Assembly (NCBI GenBank): GCA_022747635.1
Contig: JAKTNV010000003.1
Location: 52,082,857 to 52,146,856 of the forward strand
Length of the DNA stretch: 64,000 nucleotides
Reading direction: 5' to 3'
Origin: Hetaerina americana
Taxonomy: Eukaryota; Arthropoda; Insecta; Odonata; Calopterygidae
The notes beneath the pieces are model-generated. The model ran no database searches. It had not been told where the DNA came from and worked only from the letters and a program-made list of their open reading frames with translations. Numbering within the stretch: position 1 is the first letter of the stretch; each line of letters begins with the position of its first letter. The position numbers were made by a program, and so were the translations under genes. Of the stretch, positions 23,701 to 38,215 are shown in pieces.

Positions 23701-26389
23701 GTTCCTCAATTTGTCTGTCCATTTATTTTTTAGAATAATCCTTGGGAGCGATGTTGCATGGGCTGCTTCGCTGATCCAATTTTCCAATTTTGCATTTCTT
23801 TGATCCGTAGAGTGACAGCGCAATAACTTTTAAGTCGTAACCGATGATCCAATTGTACTTGCATTTGATGTTTGCTACAGGATTTGCGTACGTTTCCTTT
23901 GATATTTCTACGTAAATTAAATAACAATGCGACGAGAAGAAACGTCGTTCCCGTTGGGCAAAAGAACACTCCCAGAATTAGTTTTATGAGATTCAGTCTC
24001 AACTCTTTTTACCTCCATGATTTAGTTCATATCTTAAAGTGCAGCTGTTTTTATAAAAACAAAATAATTTCCTTCATAACTGAAATATCAAAATACCTTC
24101 AGGTGGTAAATATAGTCTCGTGAACTACATATCCGCTAATTGTACCAGAATTCATAATTTTTGCGTGCCTTTTGGACGCATTCGGAATAAATTTGAAGTA
24201 AAGTTGTAATCAACTTGAGCTAACACATTAAGTATACATGTAAAAGCCATTGTTATAATATAGGATTATCTTGCTCGTAATTTTGAGATTCAGAAGTTGG
24301 CTCATATTCCGAATCTACATCATTTGCTTCTAGATGTGTTTGGAGAATGTGAGACAGAAATTACCCCACTGTGAGAATATGATCTCACAGTAAATGGCAT
24401 GCTTGACCATTTTAAAGTATGTTTAGTCTCGACCTTGTGCGTTTGCAGTATATAAGCGATGGTCTGATGAATTATCCTGTGGTTTGGAGCTCTCCATAAA
24501 ATCCTTTGAGGACAAAGTTGAATCGGGTCGGGAGCCCATTTCCCTCTCGATCAGACGACTCATATAGGTCAAAAATCAGATATGAGCGGCTCATTCCTTC
24601 TCATGATCTAACACCGTAAGGGAAAAATATTGTCCATTTCAAGCTGATGTTTTCACCAATGACCGCATATTGTCCCGGTAGTCCACTGTCCAGCATCTTG
24701 TGGGTGATCCTTGTCCTTATCAATCGCAGGTTTCCGTTCCTACCGTTTCCATTTGTGGAGGGTGATTGACCTGTCGGTCGGTCGGTGGCTGCTCGCGGGC
24801 GCTTTTGAGGCTCCCATGGGAGGGGCCAGTGCAATGTTTCAATTCATTTTGATAAATTGAAATTACTCAGCAATTTTCCGCTCCTCAACTGGATTTACCG
24901 AGAGATTTTGATTTATTACAATGACGCCAAAAATTTGCACAAAGAACCGCTGGGCATAAATGTTTACATTTTTTTAAATTCACAGCGTGAAGCCTCGTAT
25001 TTCAGCTTTCAATATCAATTACACACACAAGAAGATAACGCCTCTCGCCGGTTTACTGTAGTACTATTTTTCCATTAACCGAGTAATAAATCAATACACT
25101 TTCAGCGGAGTGCAATTGTGATATTTGCATCTAAATATGTGAAAAAGAAAAAGTATGTTAGTAAAATTCGACAGCTCTAAGGTATACACATTTTTATGCT
25201 ATGTGTCGTGAGAATCACAGGTGAAGTAGATCATCGCAGAAAAAGTATGGGTGATGTTAGAATTTCGACTGCTTATATGAATCCAGCGCTAAAAATACTG
25301 TTAGGATCATTCCTTGTCTACCGTATACCAAAAATCGTGTTGGCGAGTACGGACTCCGGTTCTTACAGCCTGGAGAATATTGTCAAGTATTGAAAATTAA
25401 ACAGCTGCTTTTTTCTAGCCAAAACACTCTTGGTAGAATTAGGTAACTGTCGAAGTAGTATTGTTGTTCTCAAAGCGAATGAGTTTAACTGAAAAAACGC
25501 AGACTTTTTCGTCGATAGTGTAACTCTCAGCCAGTGCTATGTTGAAATGGAAAAGGAGTACACTGCAGTGACCGAGGGGTGAATTTGATCCATCGGTCGA
25601 AAAAAGAGGAAAGTTCAAATGTATTATACGTTTCAGAAAAAACCAAAACATCCCGGTAGATATGGTTCCCGTAAAAAGATGTCGTTTACATAGAGGCTAA
25701 TTTCTCATAGGTCGAAAATAATGGAAATTGTAGGTTTCCATGCGTCTTAATTATTTTGTAACATGGTCTCCAACGTTAGCATTGGGTGTCAAGGCCTCCG
25801 GTTTTTCCTGAAATGATAAATAGTTTCTTTGGTATACCCTCAATACATTAGTTGGGTTTGAGGAAATTGAAATGAGAGATTAACACCAAGCGAATTACAT
25901 CAAAACATTATAACATCGAATTAAGACTTAAAAATATTATGCTTGAACCAATGGCTGTATTTGGGCAAAGAGATGGCGGGAGCGGATTCCATTAATAGTA
26001 AACAAAATGTACCACAGTATAGACTGCTAAAAGAGAGATAATGGGGGTCATAAAGTGGAGAAAAAGTAACTCGTGAATCTAAAAACCAAACAGAGGATAT
26101 GGGGCAATTCCCGGCGGTCAAAAGAATCGCTCGCACCACATTGACGGGAATTCGAAACGAAATAGGAGTACAAAAACAGCGAAATTCCGCTCTAAAAATA
26201 AAGCTCGTTCGAGCGGAACTTCCAGTCCTTAGTATTAACGACGACGTGCCTATGAAAAATGATGAAAGATTTCACTGCGCCGACCCTAATTAAACAATAA
26301 AACAAAAGAGAGGACAAAAAATAGCATAATAACCCCGTCAAAACGATGTAATTCACCGCAGAGCTGTCGATGCGAGTCGGAATTAATGT
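23701..26389. other. non-coding DNA without recognised features
   Basis: A mild GC-rich patch lies at 24520-24850 with short open frames of no recognised family. The rest is AT-rich. Confidence 0.4.
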
Positions 26390-27330
26390 GACGCGAGAAT
26401 AATTCTTAATGCGAGAGCCTACGATCACCCCACCCACTCCACCGACATTTCCTCTTCTCTCTCCCCCGCCTTCCCCGTACCCCTTTGCCTTGGATTTCAT
26501 CGGGTGGTTGCAGCGGCTCCATTATTCACGCGTGAGGCGCAAATTACTTTCGCGGCGCCGCTAAAATATGTAGGTTTCGTGTCACCCGTAGCACGTGAAG
26601 GGAGGGGAGGAAAGGAAGAGAGAACGGGGTGAATATAGTTTCGCGGGGACCGCGCGCAGTTATTGTTGTAGCGCCTGAATTGATGCATCGCTCTCTCTCT
26701 CTCGGAGCGGTTCCCAAGAGATAACGAACGGGTAGGGGAGGGGGGATGTGAAGATGAAGGATGGGGAGAAGGAAGTGACAATACCAGGAAGGGAATACGG
26801 GAGGAGGGAGTGGGCCCATAGGTTCGGAGGAGGGACCGCGGACTAGGGGGAGAGTACGATGTGAGTTCGAAACGAGAGGTACGCGAGCCTTCATAAAGGA
26901 TTTAACGACCCGTCGTGAATATTCAAGGTTATCCCCGCAGCTGTCGCTAATCCCTTCATTGTCGAGAGCGCGTGTCTGACGACCTTAAAGCGAGCAAAAG
27001 GAGGGGATGGAGGAATTGGGAGTGGAGTCACAGTCTGTTTCCCTCCCTCACCTGCGCCCACCCTCACTCACCGCGGGGCGGCCGCTTGGGAGTCGAAGTA
27101 GTAGGAGAAAGAGGTGCTCCTCGGGAAAGGACGTGTTTTATTTTGCATTTTCCTCCTCCTTCCCCAATACTGATCGTGGTGCTAGCTGTATGGAAGGAAC
27201 GTGACCCCCTTCCCTCATCCGCACCTTCGCTTTGCCCCCCGGCGCGGTGGCGAACGGGTGAGAACGCCGAGCGACTTACACGGGTGGAGAGCTCTTTGAT
27301 GTGAGAGGACGGGCAAAAATGCATTTGCTA
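26390..27330. other. CpG-rich island, candidate promoter or regulatory region
   Basis: GC and CpG rise sharply (for example TTCGCGGCGCCGC and GACCGCGCGCAG). CT/GA runs (CTCTCTCTCTCTCGG near 26692) could bind a GAGA-type factor. Several overlapping short open frames occur on both strands, which is expected from GC-rich DNA; none shows a known domain. No TATA box or clear first exon was identified. Confidence 0.35.
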
Positions 27331-30300
27331 CCAGTCGTTTGCAGGGTGCGCTTTTTTCTTACTGTTATTGTTCATAGGTGTGGCTTATTTTATCGAGGTA
27401 TTTTTATGCACTCTCGGGAGTTATACAGAAATATTCATGTTATTTGTCGCTATATAGGGTATAGATTTTTTGCTCAAAAGCATTTGTAGTGTATATGAAA
27501 TAACTATTTGTCCCATCGAGTTTGATGAGCTAAATTTATATTTTCTGTTAGCCCCTCTAGTGGTAAGGGTTATTCTAAATACTTTTAAAAAATCAATAAT
27601 GATTTAAAATTATAAATTCGAGATTCAGTAGAACCTTTAAAGCGTATTTTTATAAGTAACTGATCACACGTGTCTATCCGATGTATTTTTGAGCCTCATT
27701 ATTAAAATCAATCCTATTATGTTAAGAATTTTTAAAAATTTTATCCGTTTTGCAGGAAGTGAAATAAATGGAGAGACTGATTGGTGCAGTAGGTTTTAGT
27801 AAATTTTAAGTTATTTACACTGACAGGGTTTTATAAGTTCTTGGACTAAAATGTAATTAACATTTTATATTTAATCATAATATACTTCAATGAATATTAA
27901 TGATATGAGGAGAGTCTTCAATTTTAAAAATTAATGTGACTTCATTATTTGTCATGCTTATTCACAGATGCTCTGGCAGTTTTGTTAACTCATCTTATTC
28001 AGTGTCTTAAAATTCATGTCAAAAAATTAAGAAAAACATGCGTTTATATTTTCTTTGAAATATTTTTACCATTAAGTAAATAAGTCATTAAGAAAACAAA
28101 CATGAGTACTTGAGATTCTTGATTCCAATCAACTAGTCTGGCGGTCCTCCGTGATTCTTTCAAGTTATTGTTGATCTCAGGGAGGAAATGGACAATTTCC
28201 TTTCGTTGATTAGATAGAAAGGCGGGCGCCTTGTTTGAAAAGGGACTCTTTAATGGATCCCGGCGTATATTTTGCTTAAGCAGTGTTGTCACAGTGAGTT
28301 GGCGCAATTAAAAGTTCGTAATTGGTTCTTACGGCGGATTGGGATTTGGGAAGCGTGTTTTCTGAGTCAGCTTACGTGTGTGTTGAAAGAGCTGAGTGTT
28401 TAACGTGCCGTTATGAGATTGACATATTGGAAGGTAAGCATCTCCCGTAAGAACGTGGTTTGAGTAATGGATGCAAATGTGAAAGGTTGAATAAGATTTC
28501 TTCAGCATTGCACACAGCTTTGTAAAATGGTAATTACTCGGAAAGTTTGAAGAGTAATAATCTCATATTTGGTCTACGTGATATGAACGTTCTCTAACAT
28601 GTTTCTGAATATTTATTTGTTGTTTAATTATGGATATATTATATTAAAAATAATGCTTTGTAAAGATTTTACGAAAGAAAACAATCAGACAAATAATTTT
28701 CCCGTTAACACGTCAATGAAAACTATTTTTTCAATTTTAGAGAAGAATAATTTCACTTAAGTATCATGCCATCATGAGGAAAGCAGTTACTGTTAGGTCA
28801 CATGAAAGCTGAACAAAATTTTGAACACATATTTTTGAGCTTTTAATAACATAATTTCACCTTTGAAAAAGTTTCTTTATCAATGAAGGATATTCTCATT
28901 GTATGTCATTGTTCTATTTAGGCCATGTGACTAGCAATAGGAAAAAGGAAATCCAATAAGAATGCATGATTTTTATGAAACAATGAACAGAATCTGCGAT
29001 ATAGTAAATATTATTACTTGAAATCATTGATTTTTTTAAGTTTACAATTTGACTGTATGTAATTTAATGTTTCTTTTGTAACCTTTTAGTGCCGGTCAAT
29101 AAAAAAATACTCAATTTCTCTTCGCCAATTTTCTATCAATATTTATTAGTATTCCGTTCCAATGAACACGCCAATAGGCATTAACTAAACTTTGGCACGT
29201 ACAAATCATGTTTGTTTTAGCTTACACCACAAAACGTTGCACGAGATGTAATTATCCTGGGAGAAAGTTTAAGATAATATATTATTTTCATATCTTAGCA
29301 ATTATCTGCATAAGCTCCAAGCCGTCCTAGGTATTAATTTGAATGAATTTTGCGCCTATTATTTTGCATTACTAATCATTGATATTGAATACGCTCCGGC
29401 AGCTGGTGTAAAATAACACGTTAACTGATACCAGGGACACAACTGACGACAAAACATTCATTTAGGAGAATTAGTGGGTCCCGTTTTCATATCTGTCGAA
29501 TTAATAGTCTGGCTGTGCTAATTTCATCATCGTTTCTTTTAGGCGATGAAAGATTTGAAATATAAATGGGTTATTACTCGGGACACGTTTCCTCACAACT
29601 CACCTCAATGATTCGCACATGGAACAGTATGAAAATCCTTTGAAAATCACCCAAGAGTTTTCACGAGACAGAATTTTGGGTGGGCTATATTTCTAATAAA
29701 GCTGTATGCAACTATCAATTAGAAGCAGGAATGTTGTGATGGGATGGCAAATAATAACCAAAGAGTACTGCAGTGCGAAATTGTAAGGAATGGGGCGATA
29801 AAAGATGACAGTAACAAGCAGAAATGAATTTGAGCTGGTATATTGCTAGGACTTGCATGAGATTCAATTTTCAGGTGGGGTGGGTTTCTCTCACATTCAA
29901 ATCAACAAGGACTGTTACAATAAGCCTCCGTAATACATCGCACTAGATTTTCTCGAGACTCCATCATGCGGAAAAAGATGACTTCAGATTCTGATCGAAC
30001 GTTTCTCCGGAAACCAATCACATTAAGAACTTGCACCGCATAACTTGACTATAAGAACTTGACCAATATGACACAGTTATATTCAAACTCGAAGTTTATC
30101 GTGGTGTAACAATTATATCTATGATAGCAAAGTGTTTACGTGTGATTCAAAATGAATATGATGTAAATGCCTACGATGTAAAGGTGTAGCATTTATGTGA
30201 GCCAAGATATATAGTAAGTGATACCAAGGGGGTCGTCGGTTGCTGCGTAAAAAAATATATGCTAAAAGGAAATAAAAATATGTCTCCCGTCTCTTATTTT

Positions 30301-32159
30301 TCGGGAGGATGAAGAATGGCCCGGGGTTGGATGGGATACGCGCGGAAGTTTTATGGTTGTCTGTATGAAGTGGAAGTAACGGCTTCGTAAAGGGATAAGG
30401 GGAGAATGGTGACAAATGGCCGCTTCAAGCCACGGATTAAGGAGCACGGTGAGTCTCCGCCAGGCGACGAGGGCTCAACAAGGGAAGGGATCGGAATTGG
30501 CAAACGTGCTTAAAATCGGAATCTCAAATTAGAAGAGAGCTCTTCACGAGATAGCGTCGCTAAGAAAAACGGTGAGTATATTTCACGTCTGTATTCTTAG
30601 TGTGACTTGACGAAGCCCACAGGAACAGTTAAGCTGGATCCACGCCGATGAAATAGGAAGCAGATAACTGAGTGGTAAAAGTTAAATATCAGTTACCACC
30701 TGAGTAGAAAAGTCCACCAAACAATGCTATAGGATTCAATTTAATAAAATGAATTGATTGAAGCAATTAAACTTGCCTTTCACATGGTGCGGAAGATATA
30801 TGAGAAGTAGAGGAACAACGAAACTGGGGGAAGTATTGGAAAGAAATGAAAGCACTGGTGATAACGGAGTATGTGTGGGTTGATTGAGAGAGAAAGAGAA
30901 GTTTTAAGAAATGATTGAGAATTAAAACTTGAAACACCACACCGAAAAAAAATTGAAAAAATCTCATCAATTAATATCAATGGATCACGAGGCTTGCTTA
31001 AGACGGCGATAAAAGGGCATGTGAATGGGAGTAATATCGAAAAAACACTCATGACGAAAAACAGATGAGGACAAACGCGTTAAAGGAAAAGTATGATCAA
31101 GTGATAGAGGTCGGCAGACGGGGTAACCAAGTGAGAGGGGTGTAATAATAAGTGTAATTAATGATTGATGACAGGCAGGCACTTCTCTGAATGGTTTACA
31201 AAATAATCCTTCGGTTTTTTTAGTGCAAGGGACGTGGTTCACATCAATTATTCCTTCATAACTCTACCAAGAAATGTGTATGCCATAAATTTATGATGTG
31301 GTCGCTTGTATGGGGAATTTTTTTTCTGGAAAAACAACGCCTCACACTGCTTTCCACACTTCTGATGATAGGCTATTGTGCCTCCAGTCGGGGCATGGCC
31401 GTGCAATTTCTCGACTATGAGCTTACACTACGGCCCGATTCCTGAATGGTAGTTCATTTAAATTAGAGAAAATTCAATTTCCAGCCTGTTGGATCCAGGA
31501 TTAAATCATCGGAGCACGTATTCACGTTCATTTTTCATTGTGCTCCTCATAATTTTTTTCTCCTTTTTCAGAATTTAGAGATAAGTTAAAAATGATTTAA
31601 ACTCAATTCAGGCTTATTTACGAGGGTACATACGTTCTAGGGTTTGGTTAATAAATTTTTAGCTGACTCTGGGATTGATTAAAAAAAACTCAATTAAAAT
31701 ATCCCTATACTCCCTAATTTGCTTGACTTATTGACTTTGAAAAATGTTTTATTTTGAACGCCGCAATTCACTCGATTATTTTTCACTGTCCCGTTCGACA
31801 ACTCTGTTAATACGAGATGAGAGGGAAACCAGGGTAGTAGAATAAACCCAAGAAGGTCCTCTTCTACCAAATTTTCGAATTAAATCCGCATCTCTTCTGC
31901 GAATAATAATTATTTAAAAATATGGCTGGTAGCAGAATCATTGTTCATGCTTAGAATGTGAAACAATTCGACTAATTAAATGAATCATAGATAAAAAATA
32001 CACATGTATTTTCAATTATAAACACAATTTCCATTCAGTGATGGACAATATTTTTGTGAAGTAACTCACCTGAAAAATTCTTCCTCAGGAGTAGCATATC
32101 GTTCCGATTATCTCGTCTGAGTCAGTCTCTCTTCAAAAGCTCTAATTCAAGCGTTCACT
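27331..32159. other. AT-rich non-coding DNA
   Basis: No element was recognised. Near 28411 a short phrase, ATGAGATTGACATATTGGAAG followed by GTAAGC, looks like a start codon with a splice donor, but nothing else supports an exon. Confidence 0.35.
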
Positions 32160-33530
32160 CGTTCAAAACAAGCGTGGATTCCATCTCAATGGCTGGCTCT
32201 TGTCACCATTTCGAGTCGTTCTCACTCTTGAACCAAACCCGTCGGTGTTCATTAACGAAACGGGACGATTTTAACTCCTGCCACTCAAATCGACGAGGAA
32301 TTGGGATCCAGGCGGAAGGGGAGAGGGGGTTCTTCGTATCGGAAGAATTAGCCGGTGGATTTAAAGGGGGAGCGTTGATTGCGGCCTGTTAAAGGATAGG
32401 AGGGAGAGCGAAGCAAATCCATTTGTGATTGAGTCCTCAATGACAATCGTCAATTGGGCATCCATTGCCCACCCATTACACACTAAAATGGCACTCGCCG
32501 TAAAGCGAGTGTAATCGTTCCGGAAGGATTGCCGCCACCTCCCCCCCCCCGCGACTATCGTTGTGGGCGTTATCGCGGGGTGAACCCCCAAATGTACACG
32601 CTACCTTTCCCCCCTTTCTCGATTAAATGGCAGTCCTATTTCCTTCCTCTTCTTCTACCCTCCCGTTTACGCCCGGAGAACAATATTTCTCTCAAGGACG
32701 TCGAATTTGATGGCGCTTAGGTGAGGGAGGAACGAAGAGAACACAGGAGAGATAGAGAGAGAGAAATATGTAGAAGTTAATGAACGTTGTGAGAACCCAC
32801 CTTTCAACTATGATTGATACCCCTGGAGAATCGACTGGTGTTACGAAGTTCGATGCGGGAGCTCTTAAGCCCAAGGAAAATTCCGCGCAGGAGCGTCCTT
32901 CGTGGGTGTGGATGCTTTCTTCCTCTCAGAGCATGCATTCGTCTCAAACGGAAGGAGCGAGTTCATTTCGGGATACGGGTTCAGTTACCTGCTTTGAGAT
33001 TATTCAGGGCCTGAAAGATTAGCGACCCGCCTCCTCCACACCATCTCATCCCCGAATTGGATCGACGTCGGGAGAGGACTGCTTCGATCCCCTTTGTGTA
33101 ACTCACAGTTATAGAAAATGATCGCTTTAGTGGATGCGGGAAGTGTGTGCCACACGTTACGGCAATTGTTTCTTTGGAAAGGCGGTAGGGTAGTGGGGTC
33201 ATGGTGGAGGCCGTGGAGAAAGGTGTGCGGGGAGAGTATCGAGGGGAGGAATGGGATTGGTGCGGGGAAGCGGTATACAGAGCGGTGGAATTCAGAGAAA
33301 TCATTCCCGGACAATTGGAGTGAATTACGCAGTTTATTTTGCAGAGTTCCCGCTTTCGCGTGCATTTGAATGTACTTTTGAATGGGCTAAGGATTCGGAG
33401 CATTAGTGGGCGGGAATTGGAGCTTGGCATTTACCGTAATTGCGTACCTAGGATTAGACGGGGCAATAGAGTAAAGTGCCGCTGCTCTAGCAAAGACGAA
33501 GGAAGTACGAGCTCCATGCTCTAATATCAG
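32160..33530. other. GC-rich region, unassigned
   Basis: The region is moderately CpG-rich, with open frames on both strands (such as minus 33430-32981, 149 codons) but no recognised domain. At its left edge the minus strand reads TTTTTCAG followed by GTGAGTTAC near 32062-32075, a good splice donor. The region could therefore be a first exon or promoter of a minus-strand gene. Confidence 0.25.
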
Positions 33531-36259
33531 GGAAGTATATCATGTGGACCTTTTAAGTGCACGCTTTGGTGAAGGTAGTAAGAATACCATCGTTTAAGTA
33601 TTCCATTCTGAAGGATATAATCTTTTTTTTAATTTATGCACGGTTATTGAACGGACGGATTCCTGGAAATTTTTAGGGAGAGAGAGGTAGAGCATAACTC
33701 ATAGCTTTTTTTTCATTTACAGTAAAAGTTCTCGCGGCTTTATTCATACGTATCAAATTTGTACATGATTTTCCCGCAGGCATTCACTGCTCCCGTCAAC
33801 CATGGCGTGTGGTAGTCACTGAAAGTTTGAGAAAGTGATTGGTAGCGCAATGGATATGGCAATCCCATTAACTCAATTAAGTTAATTTGTTAAATTAGGC
33901 TAATTTATTAAATTAGTTCAACCCACCGACAAAATAATTCAACAATAAAGAGGTTGCAATAGAAGCGATGTTTTTAGTTCGAAATAAATTGCTTTTCTAG
34001 TTAAAGAGCGACCACAGAATGCGGCGTCACTCCTATTAATGCTTTTAACGCCTGAACTATTTTGATCAATACTTTTCATATTAACTCGTATGAATAAATA
34101 ATCTATTCAAAAGAGGGTGATTTTATTAAACATTTTTTGCATCGGTAAATAATGATTTACGGCTGAAGTGATTACATTTAAAAATGTTATCTTACATGTA
34201 TTTTGATATTACACAATTCACTCATTAAACGTTGATGGTCAATTTAAAGACACTATTTTTTAATTAATACACATATGTGAAGAGCATTACTTGATTTATG
34301 AAAAATTAGCAATACTAATTAGCGTGTGTTGTGATAAAATTTTTTAAATTTTGAGGCAGAGGGAGTATTAAAGGTGGAGTGACAGATAACAACGGATATA
34401 TTTTTATTCTTAAAAATTTAATATGATATATTAGAACATTACGGTCTATAAGGGCGTAGTGATAATGGGTGATATTCATAACTGCATAATGACACTGATA
34501 TTACTAATGTGACTGGAGTAGAATCATTTTTGTTTCCAGTTAATAACATTAAGAGCTTATTTGGCTTGAAGCGTTAAATTATTGATGAATTTCTAACTAA
34601 TAGGATTGAATATTGATATATAGTGGAATGAAATAGTTAAACGGCAAATTTAAGTTTGAAATTAATTTTACAAATATCTGAAGAAATTTAACAATATCAT
34701 CTGAGTGTATAAAACCAACACATTCTGAAAATTCTTACATTTATTCGTATCAAACAAAATTCATGACAGGCAAAACGCATTAATTGAAAAAGGCGTTCAT
34801 TGAATCAATTCAATCGATATCAAAATTCAAATACATCAAAATGTCTGTATATTTTCGGTATTAGCGAAGTTAATTCCGTGATACTGAGAGTTGTTTTGAA
34901 AGAGAAGATTATCATCATGTTTATGTGCTAGCAGCACAAGTTAATCGTATATCTTCATATTTAAAAAAAAAATAAAATGCAGTAATTTTTTTAAGGAATT
35001 AACGGTTAAAAATAGTAACATTTATTTTTTACCCTTATGATTTTCATTCGTGTCAAAAAGATTTAAAATTAAAAGAATGTGTGAAGTGAATTAATCAAAG
35101 CGGAAATCATTATGAATATGTCATTGTTATCAAATATCTATTTAGAAATTTCATATTTACAAGATGTGATGACTAACGGGTTGTAAAAGCACTAGTTGAA
35201 ATATACAGTAATTTTTTATGCAAAATGGCGTGCAATTGAGGCATGGAGATCTTTCGAATCATGGGTTCAACAACCGACTGAAATAGTGGTAAATGTTAAA
35301 GTCCTTTTTTAAATAAATAATTAATAAATGTTAGTTTATATTGGCGTACAAATTACGAAGAAATGTCGTCGTACTATATTTTAAGGGGATTTGTACGCGT
35401 CTAAGCTTGATCCAGATATGGTTTCTTTAACAAGTTTTAGGCTAAGATGATTTAAAAGATAAGGAACAATAATGCATTGCAGCATGGCTTATTCTTATGC
35501 TTTATAAAGGTGTTTTCAAAACTTAAAAAAAAATCTTTTTAATGAAAAGTTTGGCATGATATGCTCTTTATATTCACTGATAACGGTCAATTTACTTTGA
35601 AAGAAACAAATAATTAATAATTTCAATTTTATCGATAAAAAATTATTAAAAAACCAAACATGCAGGTGGTAAATAAGTAAGTTTTTCAGTATTTTCATTG
35701 TTACAAATGTTCAAGAGAATGGGTAGTCTCCACTATAGTTCACTCTTTTACAAGCCATCATCAGATCCGTGGGATTCCCAGCACAATTACAACAGGCCGA
35801 CACGAACTTTTTGATCACGTTTAGAACTGTTTAAGGGAATTTGTCTGGTATGATATTGTCCTCTCTAAACTCACTTCTCAAATTCAAAATGAATTAGACT
35901 TTCTGACGTACCTACGTTGTACTGTGGGAGAAAAATTTGCTTGAATATTTGAAAATACCGTCACTTTTTTAAATCTAAATATATTTTCTGTATGAAGTGT
36001 GCATAGGTGTTCGAGCACATAAGAAGGCAAAAGTTAAATGTTCCCGCAAATTCTGCAACGCTTCTTCAACACAGCGAATATCACGTTTGTCCTGCTATCG
36101 ATGTCAATGGCAGTATTAGGCTTCTGTTCCGAATACGCCAACGGTAGATTACATTATCACCATTTAAAATGAGAAACTTATTATAAGGATAAACAAAGAA
36201 GGCACCCACTAGCTATTATTTAACCCCATGACATTTTGGTTGGCTTATTAGCAGCCATG
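33531..36259. other. AT-rich non-coding DNA
   Basis: No gene was recognised. An isolated box A-like string (GGTAGCGCAATGG at 33841) lacks a box B. Confidence 0.4.
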
Positions 36260-37080
36260 GTACCTCGATCAAAGCCCGTGCATCCTTATGGAAACTTATC
36301 GACACCCAGTGTCTCATCACTTAAAAAATTTTCGTTTGCTCACCGACACACATACTGACGCTACCCCCATTTCATTCCTGAAAGCGAATATTTCAGAAAG
36401 AAACCTTCCGCTTCCTCCGAAGATTTCCAAGAGGCCACGTGCTTGGACGGCTCTCCCTCATCCTAAATCCCCATTCCCCGAAGTAGAGCCTCATCCCCTT
36501 CCGCTCTATCCCTCCCACTCATTTGAGGGCCCCCAAACCGTTTCGGCGAAGGCTTAAGAGAGACGACGGGCTTGTTGCGGGATGGGATTGCGTTGTATAA
36601 AGAGGAGGATAATGCGGTCGAGTGGAGTGTGTGTGTGTTCGTGCGTATTGTATAGGAGAGGTGCGTGCCCTTGTGTCCCACCTCTCTCCCCGCCCCGTTG
36701 TGGGGTTGATTTCGACGACGGAGGGTTGAGGGGGGGAGGTGCACTCTCTGCTGCGCGGAGTTTGATAAGGCGTTTCCCTGGGTTCCCCTCTTCATCTAGG
36801 GTGCTCCCCTTCCACCGTATCGCCCACTGCTGCGCGCTCAAAAGGGCACAATCCTCGCGTAAGTCCGACCGACCCGTCGGCGGGTCCCGTGGTGCGGTGA
36901 GCCCAGCGAAACGCCGAAAGTTACCTTCCGCTCTGGTTTGGATCCGGTCGTTCGGGAGTTTATTTTCCCTCCGTTGGGGACGCCCCGGTCTCATAATCGC
37001 CTACAGGGAATGCGTATATTATCCGCCCTAGACTTGCTTGGTCTCCGCGGCCAATATTTAAAGCTCCTACGAGTTAACCG
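36260..37080. other. CpG-rich island with possible TATA promoter
   Basis: Composition is GC- and CpG-rich between about 36400 and 37060. TATAAA occurs at 36596-36601 in GC-rich surroundings, which could support a + strand start near 36626-36632, but no initiator or coding start is convincing. The overlapping open frames of about 110-150 codons on both strands have no recognised domains. Confidence 0.3.
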
Positions 37081-37924
37081 CTCCCTGTGACATCACCATA
37101 AGCGTTGTTTACAAACATTTTGTAATGCCGATTAGTGTGAACCCGATATCTTGTCATGTTGTTTATCCATGCTGACATGTTTTAACACTTGATGTTCTAT
37201 CGCTGTTATTGGTGAGCTGCTAAAATATATCGTTTGATATTTGCATTTAATATTGTGTTTAGATTTATTAAAGAAACAATTACGGTTTTATATTGGATCC
37301 AATTAATGAAAAGCTGGTGCATTTATGAAAATGCATAAGTTAACCGAAACTAGTAATCATGTATATGCATTCGATGGTACGCATGCCAGAGATTTCTTCG
37401 TAGTTCGAAAAATAAATGCATTGAAGGAATAATTTTGCTGGAGTGGAGTAATTTGATTCTTACAATAATTTATTGGGGTGGCAGATGTTTCATGTTTTGT
37501 AAACACGGTTCCATTATAAACAGCTAGTACACTTTTAGCGTTGATTTTATAAACATACATTCATTTCAATCTTCGTGTGTATTTTTAGAGAATTTAGCAG
37601 CCGTTGGGCATGAATTTGAATTAATATCATAAAGTTTGCTACAGCATTTTATGCTGTATGCATCTCTTGATAACGTGCTTCAGTGAACCGTTCATGATAG
37701 TCACTTGAGAATAAAATGTGAATAATGTTTCATGAATGAACCAAAAGTTGTTAATGGAGTTACATTTTACAGCATTGAAAATTTTCTCACTACTCAGTCG
37801 GTACCTAAAGTTTCAGCGCTAAGCATTGTCAATTGGGTAATATTTCTGGTTTATAAATTACTTTTCAATGAAATATTAGATTTCTTTTATTGAAGTCGCA
37901 ATATCATTACCATTAATATTTCAA
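37081..37924. other. AT-rich non-coding DNA
   Basis: No feature was recognised. Confidence 0.4.
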
Positions 37925-38215
37925 ACCTATGATTGGTGTACTGCATCCCTTCATACTTTTCTATTCAGCATTCAGCATTAATCACCACCTCAGAAATTCT
38001 CTATTCTACATCCTTCTTAATTTGTCCTTTGCACAAACTTTTTTCTTCAGATTCTTCACTGGGTCATCCGATCCATATTCCTTTCATTATGTTTTTAACT
38101 AATAAATTTTGCCTCGATATGTGTCGAACTCATCTAGTTCTTTGCCATAGACTTATCCAAATGGTTCTTTTTCCTTTATCTCTTCTACATACCTCCTCAT
38201 ACAAGTACATGCAAC
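37925..38215 (-). mobile_element. C-terminal fragment of a LINE (same family as 23480-23700)
   Basis: Minus-strand frames read VRHIS, LLVKNIMKG, then GQIKKDVE, ISEVVINAE and YEGMQYTNH. This follows the C-terminal layout of non-LTR retrotransposon polyproteins, which end in a QIKKDVG-like motif and a short A.DR..WR-like stretch. The match to 23590-23690 is visible in the DNA (for example CGATATGTGT versus CAATATGTGT, followed by ATCTAGTTCTT). Frame changes and stops are present. Confidence 0.5.

Noticed and set aside
32981..33430. 149-residue minus-strand protein
   Set aside because: No recognised domain, opposite-strand frames are equally open, and composition looks like conceptual translation of GC-rich non-coding DNA.
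33838..33860. Further SINE or tRNA head (GGTAGCGCAATGG)
   Set aside because: No box B follows at the right distance.
35222..35285. Possible tRNA-like head ending in GGGTTCAACAACC
   Set aside because: Box A is poor and no cloverleaf forms.
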